Origin: Amyelois transitella | Taxonomy: Eukaryota > Arthropoda > Insecta > Lepidoptera > Pyralidae | NCBI RefSeq assembly: GCF_032362555.1 | Contig: NC_083515.1 | Location: 2,825,001 to 2,889,000 of the forward strand | Length of the DNA: 64,000 bases | Direction of reading: 5' to 3' | In this document: piece after piece, positions 33,067-45,100 of the stretch | Numbering within the stretch: the stretch's first letter is position 1 | Layout of the letters: each line of letters opens with the position of its first letter | Program-made: the position numbers and the translations under genes | Notes under the pieces: generated by a model | Databases searched by the model: none | What the model was told of the DNA's origin: nothing | Seen by the model: the letters and a program-made list of their open reading frames with translations, nothing else

Positions 33067-35755
33067 TGTAAATTATATGGTAGGGACGGTACAGAAAATT
33101 GGACGCGATCTAAATATATCAATTGTCATTGTTGTTCTAGAAGACAATTAAAGAACATGCACAATATGTTATGATAAAGTTTCAAAATCTTCACATGTCG
33201 TTATGTCCTACAGGGTAGACAGAGTTAACAGTGTCTAAAAGATTGAAAGACCTCGTTCAGCTGGATCAATTTGTGATCGAATTGAGATTCAAAAAAAATA
33301 TTTCAAATCTACGACTACCTAAGATAATCTAATTAATTTTTTTGATATTTATGAATTAATTATTTTTAAATTGTACATAGCTTCATTCATTCACAAGAAC
33401 AACGATATTTTATTTTGCCTGTGATAGTACTATGTCCAATAAATTTTACTTCTCCGCCAAGAGGGCTATAAAATGTTCAGAAAATTCTTCCCAAATTAGA
33501 ATGGGTGGATTTCACCAGGATTTTCGGGCTTTGTGAATTTTGTCCAGCGCCTTTACGACAGACTTCCTGGAACGTATTTTATAGTGTGAATATCATCATT
33601 ATCAATTTATTTATAACGTCCGTTATAAAAACCACAAATATTTTTTTTATGTTTTCATCTTTTGGTTTATACGTTTGTTGTATCGCCAATAGAAAACTAA
33701 ATTACTAGAAGGTTTTGACACCTGATTTCTTATAATTTATGTTTTCGATTTTCATTTAGGTTTGTCTATCTCTTATCTGCGTTTTGTTATATAGAAGTTT
33801 TGCTACAGGAGTGATAACTAGCTATGCAGGTTTCTCATTAGACGTTTCGCTTTGTTTAACATTTTGTTTCAGACTCTCTGATCGGGAGGGTAATTTTTGT
33901 ATGAATGGTAGGTAGTTAATAATATGAGAGCAAATAAAACCTTCATTCTACTGTAAGAAATAGTTGTAGTCCCATTATTTTTGAGATTATTAGCTCTATC
34001 TACCCCGTAAGGGATCCCTTGATCAACGTTTACGATCCAAATGTAAAGCGATCTAAGTAAAGTTTCGCCCTCAAACACGTTTCATCGTCTTAAATTAAAA
34101 TACTTTAACAAACAAAGTTGCTTTGCAGAAATTTGAGGCACGCACGAATGTGTGAAGTTTTAAGCTCCAAGGTTGTGAGTTATATCATATACGTGTAAAG
34201 TGAGTGATTGCAATTTAATATTACTTCATAGTCCTAAAATATATCACGTTACTCGCCTAAGACCTCTGTAGTCCACAAAATACGTACGCAAAAGTTCATG
34301 GAGGATGAACCGTCAGAGGTTTTGACGTAAAAGATGGGCAAACAAAGACACTTTTCTATTTATAAACCTATCCCTTAGTCGCCTGCTTCGTCATCCATGG
34401 GAAACATATGGAGTGGTTAGTCGGCAACAAAGTGAGTAGAGGTGGTTATAAACCTTAGAAAAATGCGTGATAATGTTAGTGTTATACATACATACATACA
34501 TACATAAAATCACGCCTCTTTCCCGGAGGGGTAGGCAGAGACTACCTCTTTCCACTTGCCACGATCTCTGCATACTTCTTTCGCTTCGTTAGTGTTATTG
34601 ATATAAGTAAACCTGCAATTTAAGCTGTCGACTTGTTGATTACGTAAAACTGTGAGAAAATAAGCGAATGAATTACTATCCTTACGTAATGGAGTCTTTT
34701 GTGATGATGGGGTAAAATTGATGGTTATAGATGTTGCCTGGCAAATTTTATGTAATGTTTGCATGAGACTTAGCTAACCGCCGGTCCATCTTTCGATGTT
34801 AATAAAAACATTTCATCTGACTTCATATAAGAAGGGGTTCTCAGTAAAATTTTTGTTGTTATGCTTACTCTGCACATGAGAAAATTCCCAAAAAATTCCA
34901 ACGAGAGCAAAGCAAAAGCTATAATAATTATAAAGGCATTATGTTACATGTCAATGTTTGCGTCACATCTTTGGTCAGATGATAAGCATGACAGATTTTA
35001 TTCCCATTCTAAAAAGCAGTAATAAGTAAATAGAGTAAAAGGAAGTGCGAATCCGTTATAACTTCTTTCTATAATTTCTGTCATAGACAAGCTAACATCA
35101 GATTTAAGTAGAACAAGTTATTTCCTCAGAGCCGGAACATCTCGTGGGAAATATAGAAAATCCGGTTTGAAAGGCTTCCTATCTGTATGATGTTGCCATA
35201 TACTCCTTTAATTTTGTACTATCAAGTGTTGAAAAAACTTAGTTTTCTACGTTTTTGTTCAAAATAAAGAAAACTGAGGTTTGGTTTGGGTATGAAGAAC
35301 TGTAAACACATATTGAGCAAGGTACGTAAATTCAAAGAGATAGGTGTATAGTATATGATTAAGATGTGTGAACCTTCGTATATTTACGCTACGTACATAG
35401 AGAAGGCGCCTAATGAAGATAGATTCTTTCTCTGCACGAGCTGCGACACACTTTACTGTGACAAATAGTCGTTGTCCACTTTTAATTAAAGATAGCGCAA
35501 GATCACAAATAATTCATTTAGGTACCAAATAATCGTATACTGTAAATTACTTTTCATGTAGGTACTTATTATTTTTATAGGTAAGTTTTTAGTGCACAAG
35601 AACTTACCTTATTTTTCCGTAACCTTACCTAATTAAACCTTTTTTTATAAACGTAATTATTAATATGTATAATCATGGGCTTAAAATATTTTTTTAAAGT
35701 ACAATAATATTTAATGTTTTATTAGTATTTATGTAGTTTATAATATGAAACTTAC
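33067..35755. other. Gene-free DNA with repeat fragments
   Basis: Family S fragments at about 33200-33290 (-), 33990-34020 and 34360-34412, plus the RTE tail at 34485-34592. Multiple GTAAG/CTTAC motifs around 35580-35640 do not bound any open exon. No gene is supported. Confidence 0.45.
34485..34592 (-). mobile_element. RTE LINE 3' fragment
   Basis: (CATA)n tail, then AAAATCACGCCTCTTTCCC, GGAGGGGTAGGCAGAGACTA and CACTTGCCACGATCTCTGC, very close to the copy inside the Mag-like element. Confidence 0.85.
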
Positions 35756-35877
35756 CTTAAACTTAAAATTCCTGCTTCGACGGTAAAAAATTAACTATAA
35801 CGAAACAAAACTCTAATTATCACTTAAAATACTTAAACTTCTTAACGATTAACACTTTTTCAAACACAAACTGGGTG
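35756..35877 (-). other. Candidate non-coding first exon
   Basis: On the minus strand an initiator-like CAGTTTGTG near 35870 lies just after a CpG-rich stretch (35900-36010). The exon would run to a strong donor, TTTAAG|GTAAGTTTC, at 35756/35755. It has no ATG-led ORF. Its gene, if real, would continue to the left, but no matching coding exon is recognised. Confidence 0.3.
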
Positions 35878-35899
35878 AAAACGTAACGTATTATTTAAA

Positions 35900-36015
35900 T
35901 TAGTTCGGAATTCGAATTGCGCGCGAAATGCGGCCGGGTGCGTGCGGTCTTCAAGACTTTCAGGCAAACTGAAGGGCGACGCGTCTGAATGGAGGCCGGC
36001 TGCTCATGCGCCCTG
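35900..36015. promoter_or_regulatory. CpG-rich patch, possible promoter
   Basis: GCGCGCGAAATGCGGCCGGG, GACGCGTC and AGGCCGGCTG stand out in AT-rich surroundings. It lies immediately upstream of the candidate minus-strand first exon. Confidence 0.3.
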
Positions 36016-37151
36016 CTGCCTCAATGAATATTTTCCTAACGGACTTTCAGCTTTTCACACTTTTGGAATATGTATTTTTATTTAAGTGCAGCGAAAAGGT
36101 ACTTATGAGACAGCTGACACTTGCATTTTTCTTTATGCTGAAAAGCCGAAACAAAGTGAGTATAAAAGTTAATTGGGTACATAAGTACCTTTACCTAGGG
36201 AACTGCTCTCTTGCGGTTTATTCTTGTATTTGAAATACAAGTTCGTATGAAGTTATGATTTTTTTTGCGTAAATCTAGACTCTTCAACGCAAAAAGAGGA
36301 CGATGCTCTTGAAAAGAATAAGCCTTCTGGCGACTAGGCCAATACTAGAGGAGTTTCTTCAGCTGGTGAATCTTCTCTTACCAGTGGTTGATTTTTTGAG
36401 CGAAGAACTAGCACCCTTTTGGGGAGGGTGTCCGTTTTGAAGAGCGTTCCGTTCTGTTCTTTAGAGGAGACGCAAACCTCAAGGGTCAAGTACTTGGGTA
36501 GTTTGTAGCTTTTTGACAAATCAAATTAACGTGTCTCATCAGACAGCTGTTAAAATATCAGCATAAAGTTATCCCTCCAGAAAGAGGCGTAATTGTATGT
36601 ATGTATGTACCTAGATACCTATGTATTAACCCTAGTTCATACGAGTGAGGACGTACATGACTTTAAGTACGACTTCAATTTTATTGTAAGCTTTTCAATC
36701 GAGACGGACAAATTAAAACGATTCATGCGATTTCGGTTGGCATTAACAATCGGATCAACCGCATCGGTATTCGTTCGTGGCATTTACTGAACGTTTTGCG
36801 TATTTTAATTAAACCGTGGACGGCCGAACAAAGAGTGAAAGAATACAAAAAAGGTCCTGTATATACCTAACTACGTAGCTAGTACTACCTATAGTTTTAT
36901 TAATAGTTACCTTATCCCTCTTTCAAATTAAACTTCAGATAACACTACACTATTGACTACATCTTAAATCAATATTTTTATGTAAATCATCGGTTTACGG
37001 TATGTACTCTTACCTATAAAAAATAAAAATATAATCTAATACTTAAGTGCAAATAAAAAAGGTATTTTTGAATAATAAATAAAACATATTATGATAAAAA
37101 AATATCCTCCACATAGATCTTAAATGAAGAATGTACATACCTACATAATAT
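36016..37151. other. Gene-free DNA
   Basis: No supported gene; short ORFs at 36006-36233, 36334-36519 and 36593-36790 show no domain. A (TATG)n run near 36594 follows GAGGCGTAATTGTATG, a decayed RTE tail on the plus strand. Confidence 0.4.
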
Positions 37152-37299
37152 AATTGTTTCTATCAAGAAAAAAATGTTTTTTTTTTTTCTTCATTCATTC
37201 ATTCATTCATAAAATCACGCCTCTTTCCCGGAGAGGTAGGCAGAGACTACCTCTTTCCACTTGCCACGATCTCTGCATATTTTCTTGATAGAAACAATT
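37152..37299 (-). mobile_element. RTE LINE 3' fragment enclosed by a 20-bp inverted repeat
   Basis: The RTE tail and 3' end (37193-37279, with a (CATT)n run in place of (CATA)n) lie between AATTGTTTCTATCAAGAAAA (37152-37171) and its exact reverse complement (37280-37299). Confidence 0.75.
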
Positions 37300-37547
37300 A
37301 CGTATATTATTTTCTTTGAAAGAAAACAATTGAAAAATAAGCTAGTTGACATGTGTTTACATTTTATGTGAACGTATTTCTTCTTTTACATCTTTGTTGT
37401 TAGCGGATGTTTTACGACGGTATAACATTTATCTGAAGCGACCCTAAATAAGAAATAGTTTTATCTGGGGGCACGGCAGTGTTAGCAAGTCGAGCATTTT
37501 GTTCTTACATGTAGAGATAGGGCTTTTGTGTTAGTGTGTTAGAGTAA

Positions 37548-38192
37548 TGGTTTGTTCCCATTCAGTCACACCTCGATCTGTAGCACTGTTACTCAATGGG
37601 AAAAAAATTCCCGTTGTGTAGCAGTGGTACACATTGCAACTATCATTTTCCCAATAAGTAACAGTGTTACACAGTGACACTTGTATTCCCGATCAGTAAC
37701 ACTGGTTAAGAATATTTTTTATTAAAGCATTTCTAATGTTCGTTTAATTAGTGCTTAATTGAAAAAGAATAAGACATGTAACGAATTAGTGTAAAAAATA
37801 CATATTCTTCGATCTAATCTCTTTTTGGCCATCCAGTTCCACGAAAACTATTGTTTTAATTGCACTTTGAATCCCTTGAACTCTGAATTATTTGAACCCG
37901 GCGCCAGCTCACTTGCGGCGTATTTCAAAGTGTAATTGAAACACTTATCGTACTACATCGTTACATGTCTTATTTTTTTAACTAAGCACTAATTAAACGA
38001 ACATTAGAAATGCTTTTATAAAAAATATTCTTAACCAGTGTTACTGATCGGGAATACAAGTGTCACTGTGTAACAGTGTTACTCATTGGGAAAACGATAG
38101 TTGCAATGTGTACCACTGCTACACAACGGGAATTTTTTTCCCATTGAGTAACAGTGTTACAGATCGAGGTGTGACTGAATGGGAACAAACCA
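37548..38192. mobile_element. Foldback element with ~235-bp terminal inverted repeats
   Basis: Arms 37548-37784 and 37958-38192 start with TGGTTTGTTCCCATTCAGTC and are nearly identical in inverse. They are flanked by GAGTAA at 37542-37547 and 38193-38198; a 7-bp AGAGTAA duplication is equally possible. Each arm holds degenerate internal repeats around GTAACA(C/G)TG. The ~173-bp centre has no ORF but continues weaker inverse symmetry (GCACTTTGAA / TTCAAAGTG). Confidence 0.88.
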
Positions 38193-39167
38193 GAGTAAGC
38201 CATAAGACTGGTAAGAAATATTTTCTTATAATAAGCTGATAAGTATAGTAGGTATAGATAGGTACCTTTAATGAGGAAAGCGAGACATTGGAGGAAGCTT
38301 GGTGGCGGGGGTGCAACAGAAAACATGCCAAGATGCTAGAGAAAAATAAAAATTCCCGGCCAAGAGACCCCGCATCTCTACCTACTATTATTTAAATTAT
38401 CCCTTCGTCATCAAATGTCATGTTTGCTTTTCAAATTTTTGTGTGGTTCCTGGCAGTGTAGAATAGAACCACTTTTTTCATTTGAGACACCCAACCCCCC
38501 TTTTCCATTTATTACACATCGCCATCCCACTTAGAATCCGAAGTGTATTGAATTCTTTTTTTTTGGCAATGGGCAAGCAAACTGTCATTATTTGAATCTC
38601 AATTTCATTCATTACACCAAATGTAGTTTTTTTAGTACGAGTATTTTCAGACTTTCTACACTGTCAACCCCTAGGGATAAAAAAATTATAGATACTAGAA
38701 TTTTTCAGAAAATTATAGAGTTACTATAACCGAAGATAGATCAAGCACAAATACAGGGCGGGTCTTGCATATACATAAGCATGAACAAAATTCTCTTTTT
38801 ATTCGGATTACATTTTTCAGGCACAAACATAGGAGTGAGTATTCAAATTCTTCTTGTCTTCATCAATTGTTTATTTCATACCATCATCGTTAACAATCCT
38901 GTGTAAAATAGATAACAATACAAACAGGTATTAAAAGGCCATTGTCCGTTTGAAACATATAAATTTAATATGATTTCTATAAACATTACCTATTGTATAA
39001 TTTATAAACCGAAGTCTTACACTGAAGAACATTGGAATTACAATGTTTGTGACTATGGGACGAGAGTACAAAAAAACTGATTGTGTCGAGTTTGAACCGG
39101 ATTATTCCGGATTTTTCTGGTGGCCGGAGTGGGGACGCCGGCCGCTAACGTTGAGGAGCAATGGCGA
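38193..39167. other. Region 3' of eIF3b
   Basis: A degraded family S copy (+) lies at about 38438-38695 (GTGTGGTTCCTGGCAGTG..). The last ~300 bp is the probable eIF3b 3' UTR. No further gene is seen. Confidence 0.5.
38870..38875 (-). promoter_or_regulatory. Candidate eIF3b poly(A) signal
   Basis: AATAAA on the minus strand, 293 bp past the stop codon; it is the nearest match. Confidence 0.5.
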
Positions 39168-42100
39168 CTACTCGATGACGGTTTGTTCCTCTTTCACGAA
39201 AAATTCAACAACTTCTTCCACTGTGTTGGCCTGGTCGGTGTCCAGACCGTCTGTATCTACATCTGCAAAATTGAAAAATAAATTAGAATGAGAATGAAGA
39301 AAATTATTATATAAATTTGAACTATTTAAGAATTTAATAAAGAAGCATATCTGTCTATGAATGTCCAAAGAGGCGACTGAAGCAGTAAATAAAATGGATT
39401 GTTTGAAATTCACACATCATGAAGTTGAGTTTGGTCCAAGAATTCTGAATTAGAAATAAGCACCATACCTAGGGTGGTAATTTGTAAAATTACGAATTAT
39501 AATCATACTCAGACCAGTTCCTCTCCAAAGAAGCAACTGGAAAAGAGCTTAAGCTTTTGTCAGTCTAATTGCGTAAATTAAGTCCCGGCTGTATATACAT
39601 ACAGCCACACTACTTTGGTGAAATACCCTTGGTGCGCATATGATCACTACCTGTTTTGTTTACTGTTTCACTGTTCCTTGATGTAGTTTTTACACGTTGA
39701 CTCTCGTCTGACCTTATTTGCAGGGGAAACTAACCTTAATAGTTCTTTACAACCCTTAATAGTTCATTACCTAACCCATCGATAACAGACAATGGCCTTA
39801 ATAGGACCATGAATCGTAAAAAACAAAACAAGAAATTCAACTTACAATTCCTGAGCTCGAGCCGGCGCGGCTTCTGATCGGCCCACTCCTGAGACTTGGC
39901 CTCGCGGTACTCCACGTACTTCTTCATCTGCTCAGTACGCTTGGCCACCAATTCCTAAAAACAATACAAGACTTTAAGTTAGTATGTTATCAAGCATTAA
40001 ATGCTAGTCAGGGATGGAATCTCACTTGCATGTGTGACATATAGCACTCCATACAATAAAACAGAACCCAGCATGGAATATAAATAAGGAGCATTTTTAA
40101 TTTTTATATATAATAAATGGGGATTATATAAGTCAGTCTAAGGCTTCCTGAAACGATGGATCCCATGGCGGCCAAGGGTGCAACTGGGTACAAAGAGAAA
40201 AGATAGATCCAAAATTACCTTGCTGGCCTTGCTACTGCGCAAGCGATCCTTGGATTCGAACTGCGAGTAATATTTCTTGAGGTTCTTCTTGATTTCCTTC
40301 TGTTGCTTCTCAGACAACAGCGTCGGCGGCCGAGGACGCCAGTGGAATTGGGCGAAACCTTCTTTCATCACCCTATCAACAAAATAAGTCGTATTTTTAT
40401 TATAAACAACCCTATTTCTAAGTTTTTCCGTTTTGATTCAATGCTTTGTTTGTTAATTAACTTTCACCTCCTAAACCATCTACGAAAGACTAGGTACATA
40501 ATGCTATTAGTAATGAAGAAAAAAATTAAAGCTTTTCGGTTATTTTACTTTTGGACTCAAAATTCCACAAGGTTTTTTTAAGGCTGCCTGGCCTTAGAAA
40601 CTACAAATTGTAATTTGGACCAGCTTTATAAGAAAACAAAATGTGACAAACCTCCTAAGAATCTTGCCCTGGAAGGACCAGATGTAATAACCACAGTCCA
40701 TCTTGCATTTGAGAGAAGAGACGCTGGTCACCACATAACGCCCAGTTGGGTCCCATTCAATACCTGACATCTGTTGACAAATAAATAAGCATTTGTTCAA
40801 ATAACAGTACACTTTCAATTTGTAATTGTATAATTTGTTTTGCGTGTGATTTTTCAACTATAAGTCAATGAGAGGTTGCATTTTGTACAGTCTTTATATT
40901 AACTTCAGCATGTGGATGGAAAATTCCTGGCCCGGCTAGCGAGGTTTGCAAATTACCACGAGCGTGTTTTACGTAAATTAGATCCCATTAACTATATTGG
41001 TGTGAAAATCTTTTGATATAATAATTTTTTATATGACATGATTACTAAGTCTAGTAAGTAGCAATTGAATTCCTTTAATTCTATATTAAAGGAATATATA
41101 TATATATATATTCCTTTAATATAGATCCTTTATTTATGATTATTCCTTTAATTTTTCTATTCAGATGATATATATATGAAATGTAAGAAACTAAAAGGCT
41201 ATTAATTATTAGGCCTGTTATCAGCAATAAGTTTTGTTTAGGTACTTTATGTTCTAAACTGCATGACATTGAGTATACAAATAATAATTTCAGACAATGA
41301 TATGACAAAAATAACTGATCTAATCAACACAATGTTAAACACTACTGCGAATATATTACAACGTAAAACAAACCTGATAATGATGTGAAACATTCATAAT
41401 AGTGAAGTCATTAGTATCCAAGAACTCCAAAGCACCACCAGTGAGCCCAAGATTGGCCAAAATTATGAACTGTCCCGATGGAGACCAGAACAAATGATTG
41501 AACGGCTTCCTTTCAAACTTCTTCAGCAGAGTAGGAGCTTGGCCAGTGTTCACTTGATAGAAGCTTATACAAATATTCGCCGGATCACCATGAATAATGG
41601 AGAACTTAGAACCGACAGGCTCCCAAGCAAATGCTTGAATTGGCTCCTTAATTTCAACAGAATCTACTGGAATCTCCTTTTCCCTCATATGGAAAATCTC
41701 AAAGTTGTAGTACATTCCAGAGTATTTTATTTCGTTCTTGTCTTTCTTGACTTTGGAATACCGGTCTACTTTGACGCAGAGGTAATCTCCGCTCTTCTGC
41801 CAGTGGATCTTACAGTCGGCAACCGAGAATAAGTTCTTTGATCGGATTTCGGTGCGGTTCGGTAACTCGAGGAGTGTTACTCGGGCTGGGACATCCTTGT
41901 CTTCGGCTACCCAGTAAGCTAGGGTGTTATCAGTAGGTGACCAACTGAAATCTCTGTAAGAAAATTGTGATTTAAGTTATACATACAGTCACGTCTATAT
42001 CCCCTGCGGGGTAGACAGAACAGAACCAACATTGTCGAAAAGACAAACAGGCCACGTTCAGCTGTATGGGTTTATGATGGAATTGAGATTCAAATAGTGA

Positions 42101-45100
42101 CCGCCTACAAGAGGGATTGATATATATGTTCAAAGAAGTTTGAAATGTTATACAAACTCTTTCTTGTTATGTTCTTGTTTATCTGTGGTGCGGCGTCCCA
42201 TGCGCGCGCATCTTGAAAATACATGTCATTCGTGTCCAAGCTATCCTGTGGTTTTATTGTATGATTATTTATAAATATCTATAAATATATCATTTGGCGA
42301 CGAATGGGATCAATTTATCCACAATATTGAAGGAAAATGGCATTCCTAGGGAACTTACCGATTTTTGATCACAAAGTAAGCGAATGGCTTATATTCAAGG
42401 GTAAGTTGACGCAATTTATAAAGATCAACAGCGTTAAGGAAGAAAACCAAAGCGGTATTCTTTTAACTCATCTTGATGAAGAATCATATCGCTTGTTGCG
42501 TAATTTAGCGTATCCCTTGGAATTGGACACATTAGGTTTCACAAGATTAATTGAGTTACTCGATAGTCATTTTAAACCAAGACAAGGCTCATTTGTTGAC
42601 AAGGCGAAATTTTACGGAGCTAGTAGAAGTCCAGGCGAGAAATTAGGAGACTGGGCGGCGCGACTAAGAGGTCTAGCAAGCTATTGCGACTTTGGCACCG
42701 CTTTGGAAACGAATCTGAGGGATCGTTTCGTCCTCGGCTTGGGCGCCGGCCCGGAACGCGATAAGTTGTTTGAGCAAAATGCGTCGACGCTGACGTTGAC
42801 GAGGGCTATAGAGTTAGCGGAGCAAGCGGCCTGTGCTAAGCAGGCGAAAGTCATGTGTAAAGAAGGATCTGCTATATTGAAGGAAGAGCCGATACTGCGA
42901 GCAAAATTTCAAACCGGCCGAGGCGATCAACAGCGGCCCGGCGCGGCGCGCGGCGACGTAGCGGATATATCATGTCGTTGCTTGGTTTGCGGATTAAAAA
43001 ATCACACAAGTGAGAAATGCCGCTACAAGACTTATAAATGTCAGAAATGTGGTGTCAAAGGCCATCTGAAGAAAGTGTGTACAGCGGCTAAAAAATCGTC
43101 CGACCATCAGATTCATCATTGCAATTCGACAATGGAATATCAAGCCCCTGAAAACATTGCCTTGAATTGTGAGGAATGTCAAAATTTTAATTTGAGGTAT
43201 GTAACCGATAAGCCAATTTTGATTGATGTTTGTTTAGGTGGTAAAATTATTTCCATGGAATTAGATTCAGGCTCTGGTAATAGCGTAATTTCCGAGAAAT
43301 TATATGAAAAATATTTTTCAACCTATAAATTGCACCAGAGTTATTTAAGAATGTGCCTATATGATGGAAGTAAAATAATTCCCTTAGGATATTTTACTAT
43401 TGAAGTGTTCTATAGTAATACAAAAAAGCAATTAAAGATTTTTGTAGTGAGAAATGGAGGTCCTCCTCTATTAGGTAGGGATTTTATGTCTGCATTTAAT
43501 TTAGTGATAACAAGCGGCTTATACTCTGTTACAAATAAGAATGAGTTAGAGCAATTACTGGCAAAGTTTTCGAACTTGTGGCGTGACGAGCTGGGTGCGT
43601 TTAATAAGTTTAAAGTTAAATTACAGCTTAAGGATAACTCCAATCCTAAATATTTTAAACCACGTAGTGTACCCTTTGCTCTCAGAGAAAAAGTAGAACA
43701 AGAAATTGATAGATTAGTCAAGTTAGGTATTCTTGTTCCCGTTAACCATTCTGACTACGCTACACCTATTGTTCCCGTTTTAAAAAGCGATGGTCAAGTC
43801 AAGATTGCTGGTGATTTTTCAATTACATTAAACAAAGATCTTATTATTGATAAATATCCGTTACCTCGTATAGAGGAAGTGTTCGCGAAAATTGGAGGTG
43901 GTGAACTGTATAGTAAAATTGACTTAAAAAATGCCTACAATCAATTTTTATTAGAGGAATCGTCTCAGGATCTCACTACAATTAATACGCATAAAGGGCT
44001 TTTTAAATATACTCGTTTAGTTTACGGCTTGGCGAACGCGCCGGCAATTTTTCAGAAGTCAATGGAGTCGTTGCTTTCAGGCATTAAAGGGGTAAGTGTC
44101 TGGTTGGATGATATTTGTATAACCGGATCAGATTCGAATATTCATTTAAAGAGACTGCACGAAGTTCTGAGTAGGCTGAATGATGCTGGATTAAGACTTC
44201 AAAAAGAAAAATGCGAGTTTTTCAAGGAAAGCGTACAATACTTAGGTTATGTTATTAGCAAGGAAGGACTTCAAACTTGTCCCGATAAAGTGAAGGCTAT
44301 TCTAAACGCGCCAGAGCCGACTAACGTCAGTGAAGTAAAGAGGTTCTTAGGTGTAGTTAACTATTATAGAAATTTTATCCCTAATGCGTCTTCATTATTG
44401 AACCCTCTTCACGAGCTATTGCGAAGTGATGTTCCGTGGGAGTGGGGAGAGCGACAACGGCGCAGCATGGCGGCCGTGCGCCGCGAGCTAGCCTCGGAGC
44501 GCGTGCTGGCGCACTTCGACCCCGCCGCGCAGCTCGTGCTGAGCGTGGACGCCGGCCCGGCCGGGCTCGGCGCGGTGCTGGCTCAGCGGACTGCTGACGG
44601 CGCCGAGCGGCCCCTGGCATATGCATCGCGATCCCTAGCGGCTAGCGAACGAAATTACAGCCAAATTCAAAAAGAGGCGACCGCCATTATATTTGGCGTC
44701 AAGCGATTTCACCAGTATCTTTATGGCCGTGATGATCCTTTCATTTTAAAAACGGATCATAGGCCGCTAGTATCGATATTTAACAATAAGTCCGGTATAC
44801 CGATAACTACAGCCTTGCGTTTGCAAAGGTATGCGATTATATTATCGGCTTATAATTATACAGTACAATATGTATCTAGCGAAAACAATGCAGTAGCAGA
44901 TTTTTTTTCACGCGCTCCTTTACAGGTAAAGTCAATCGACGAAAATGGTAAGGATGTCGACAGTCTTTATGCCCTGAAATTTTTGGACGCGGCGTCACCG
45001 GCTACCGCCTTGAAAGATATCATACTAGCGACCCAACAAGATGAAACCATAATGACTGTAGTAAAATATTTGCAGTATGGTTGGCCCAGAAAAATTAGTT

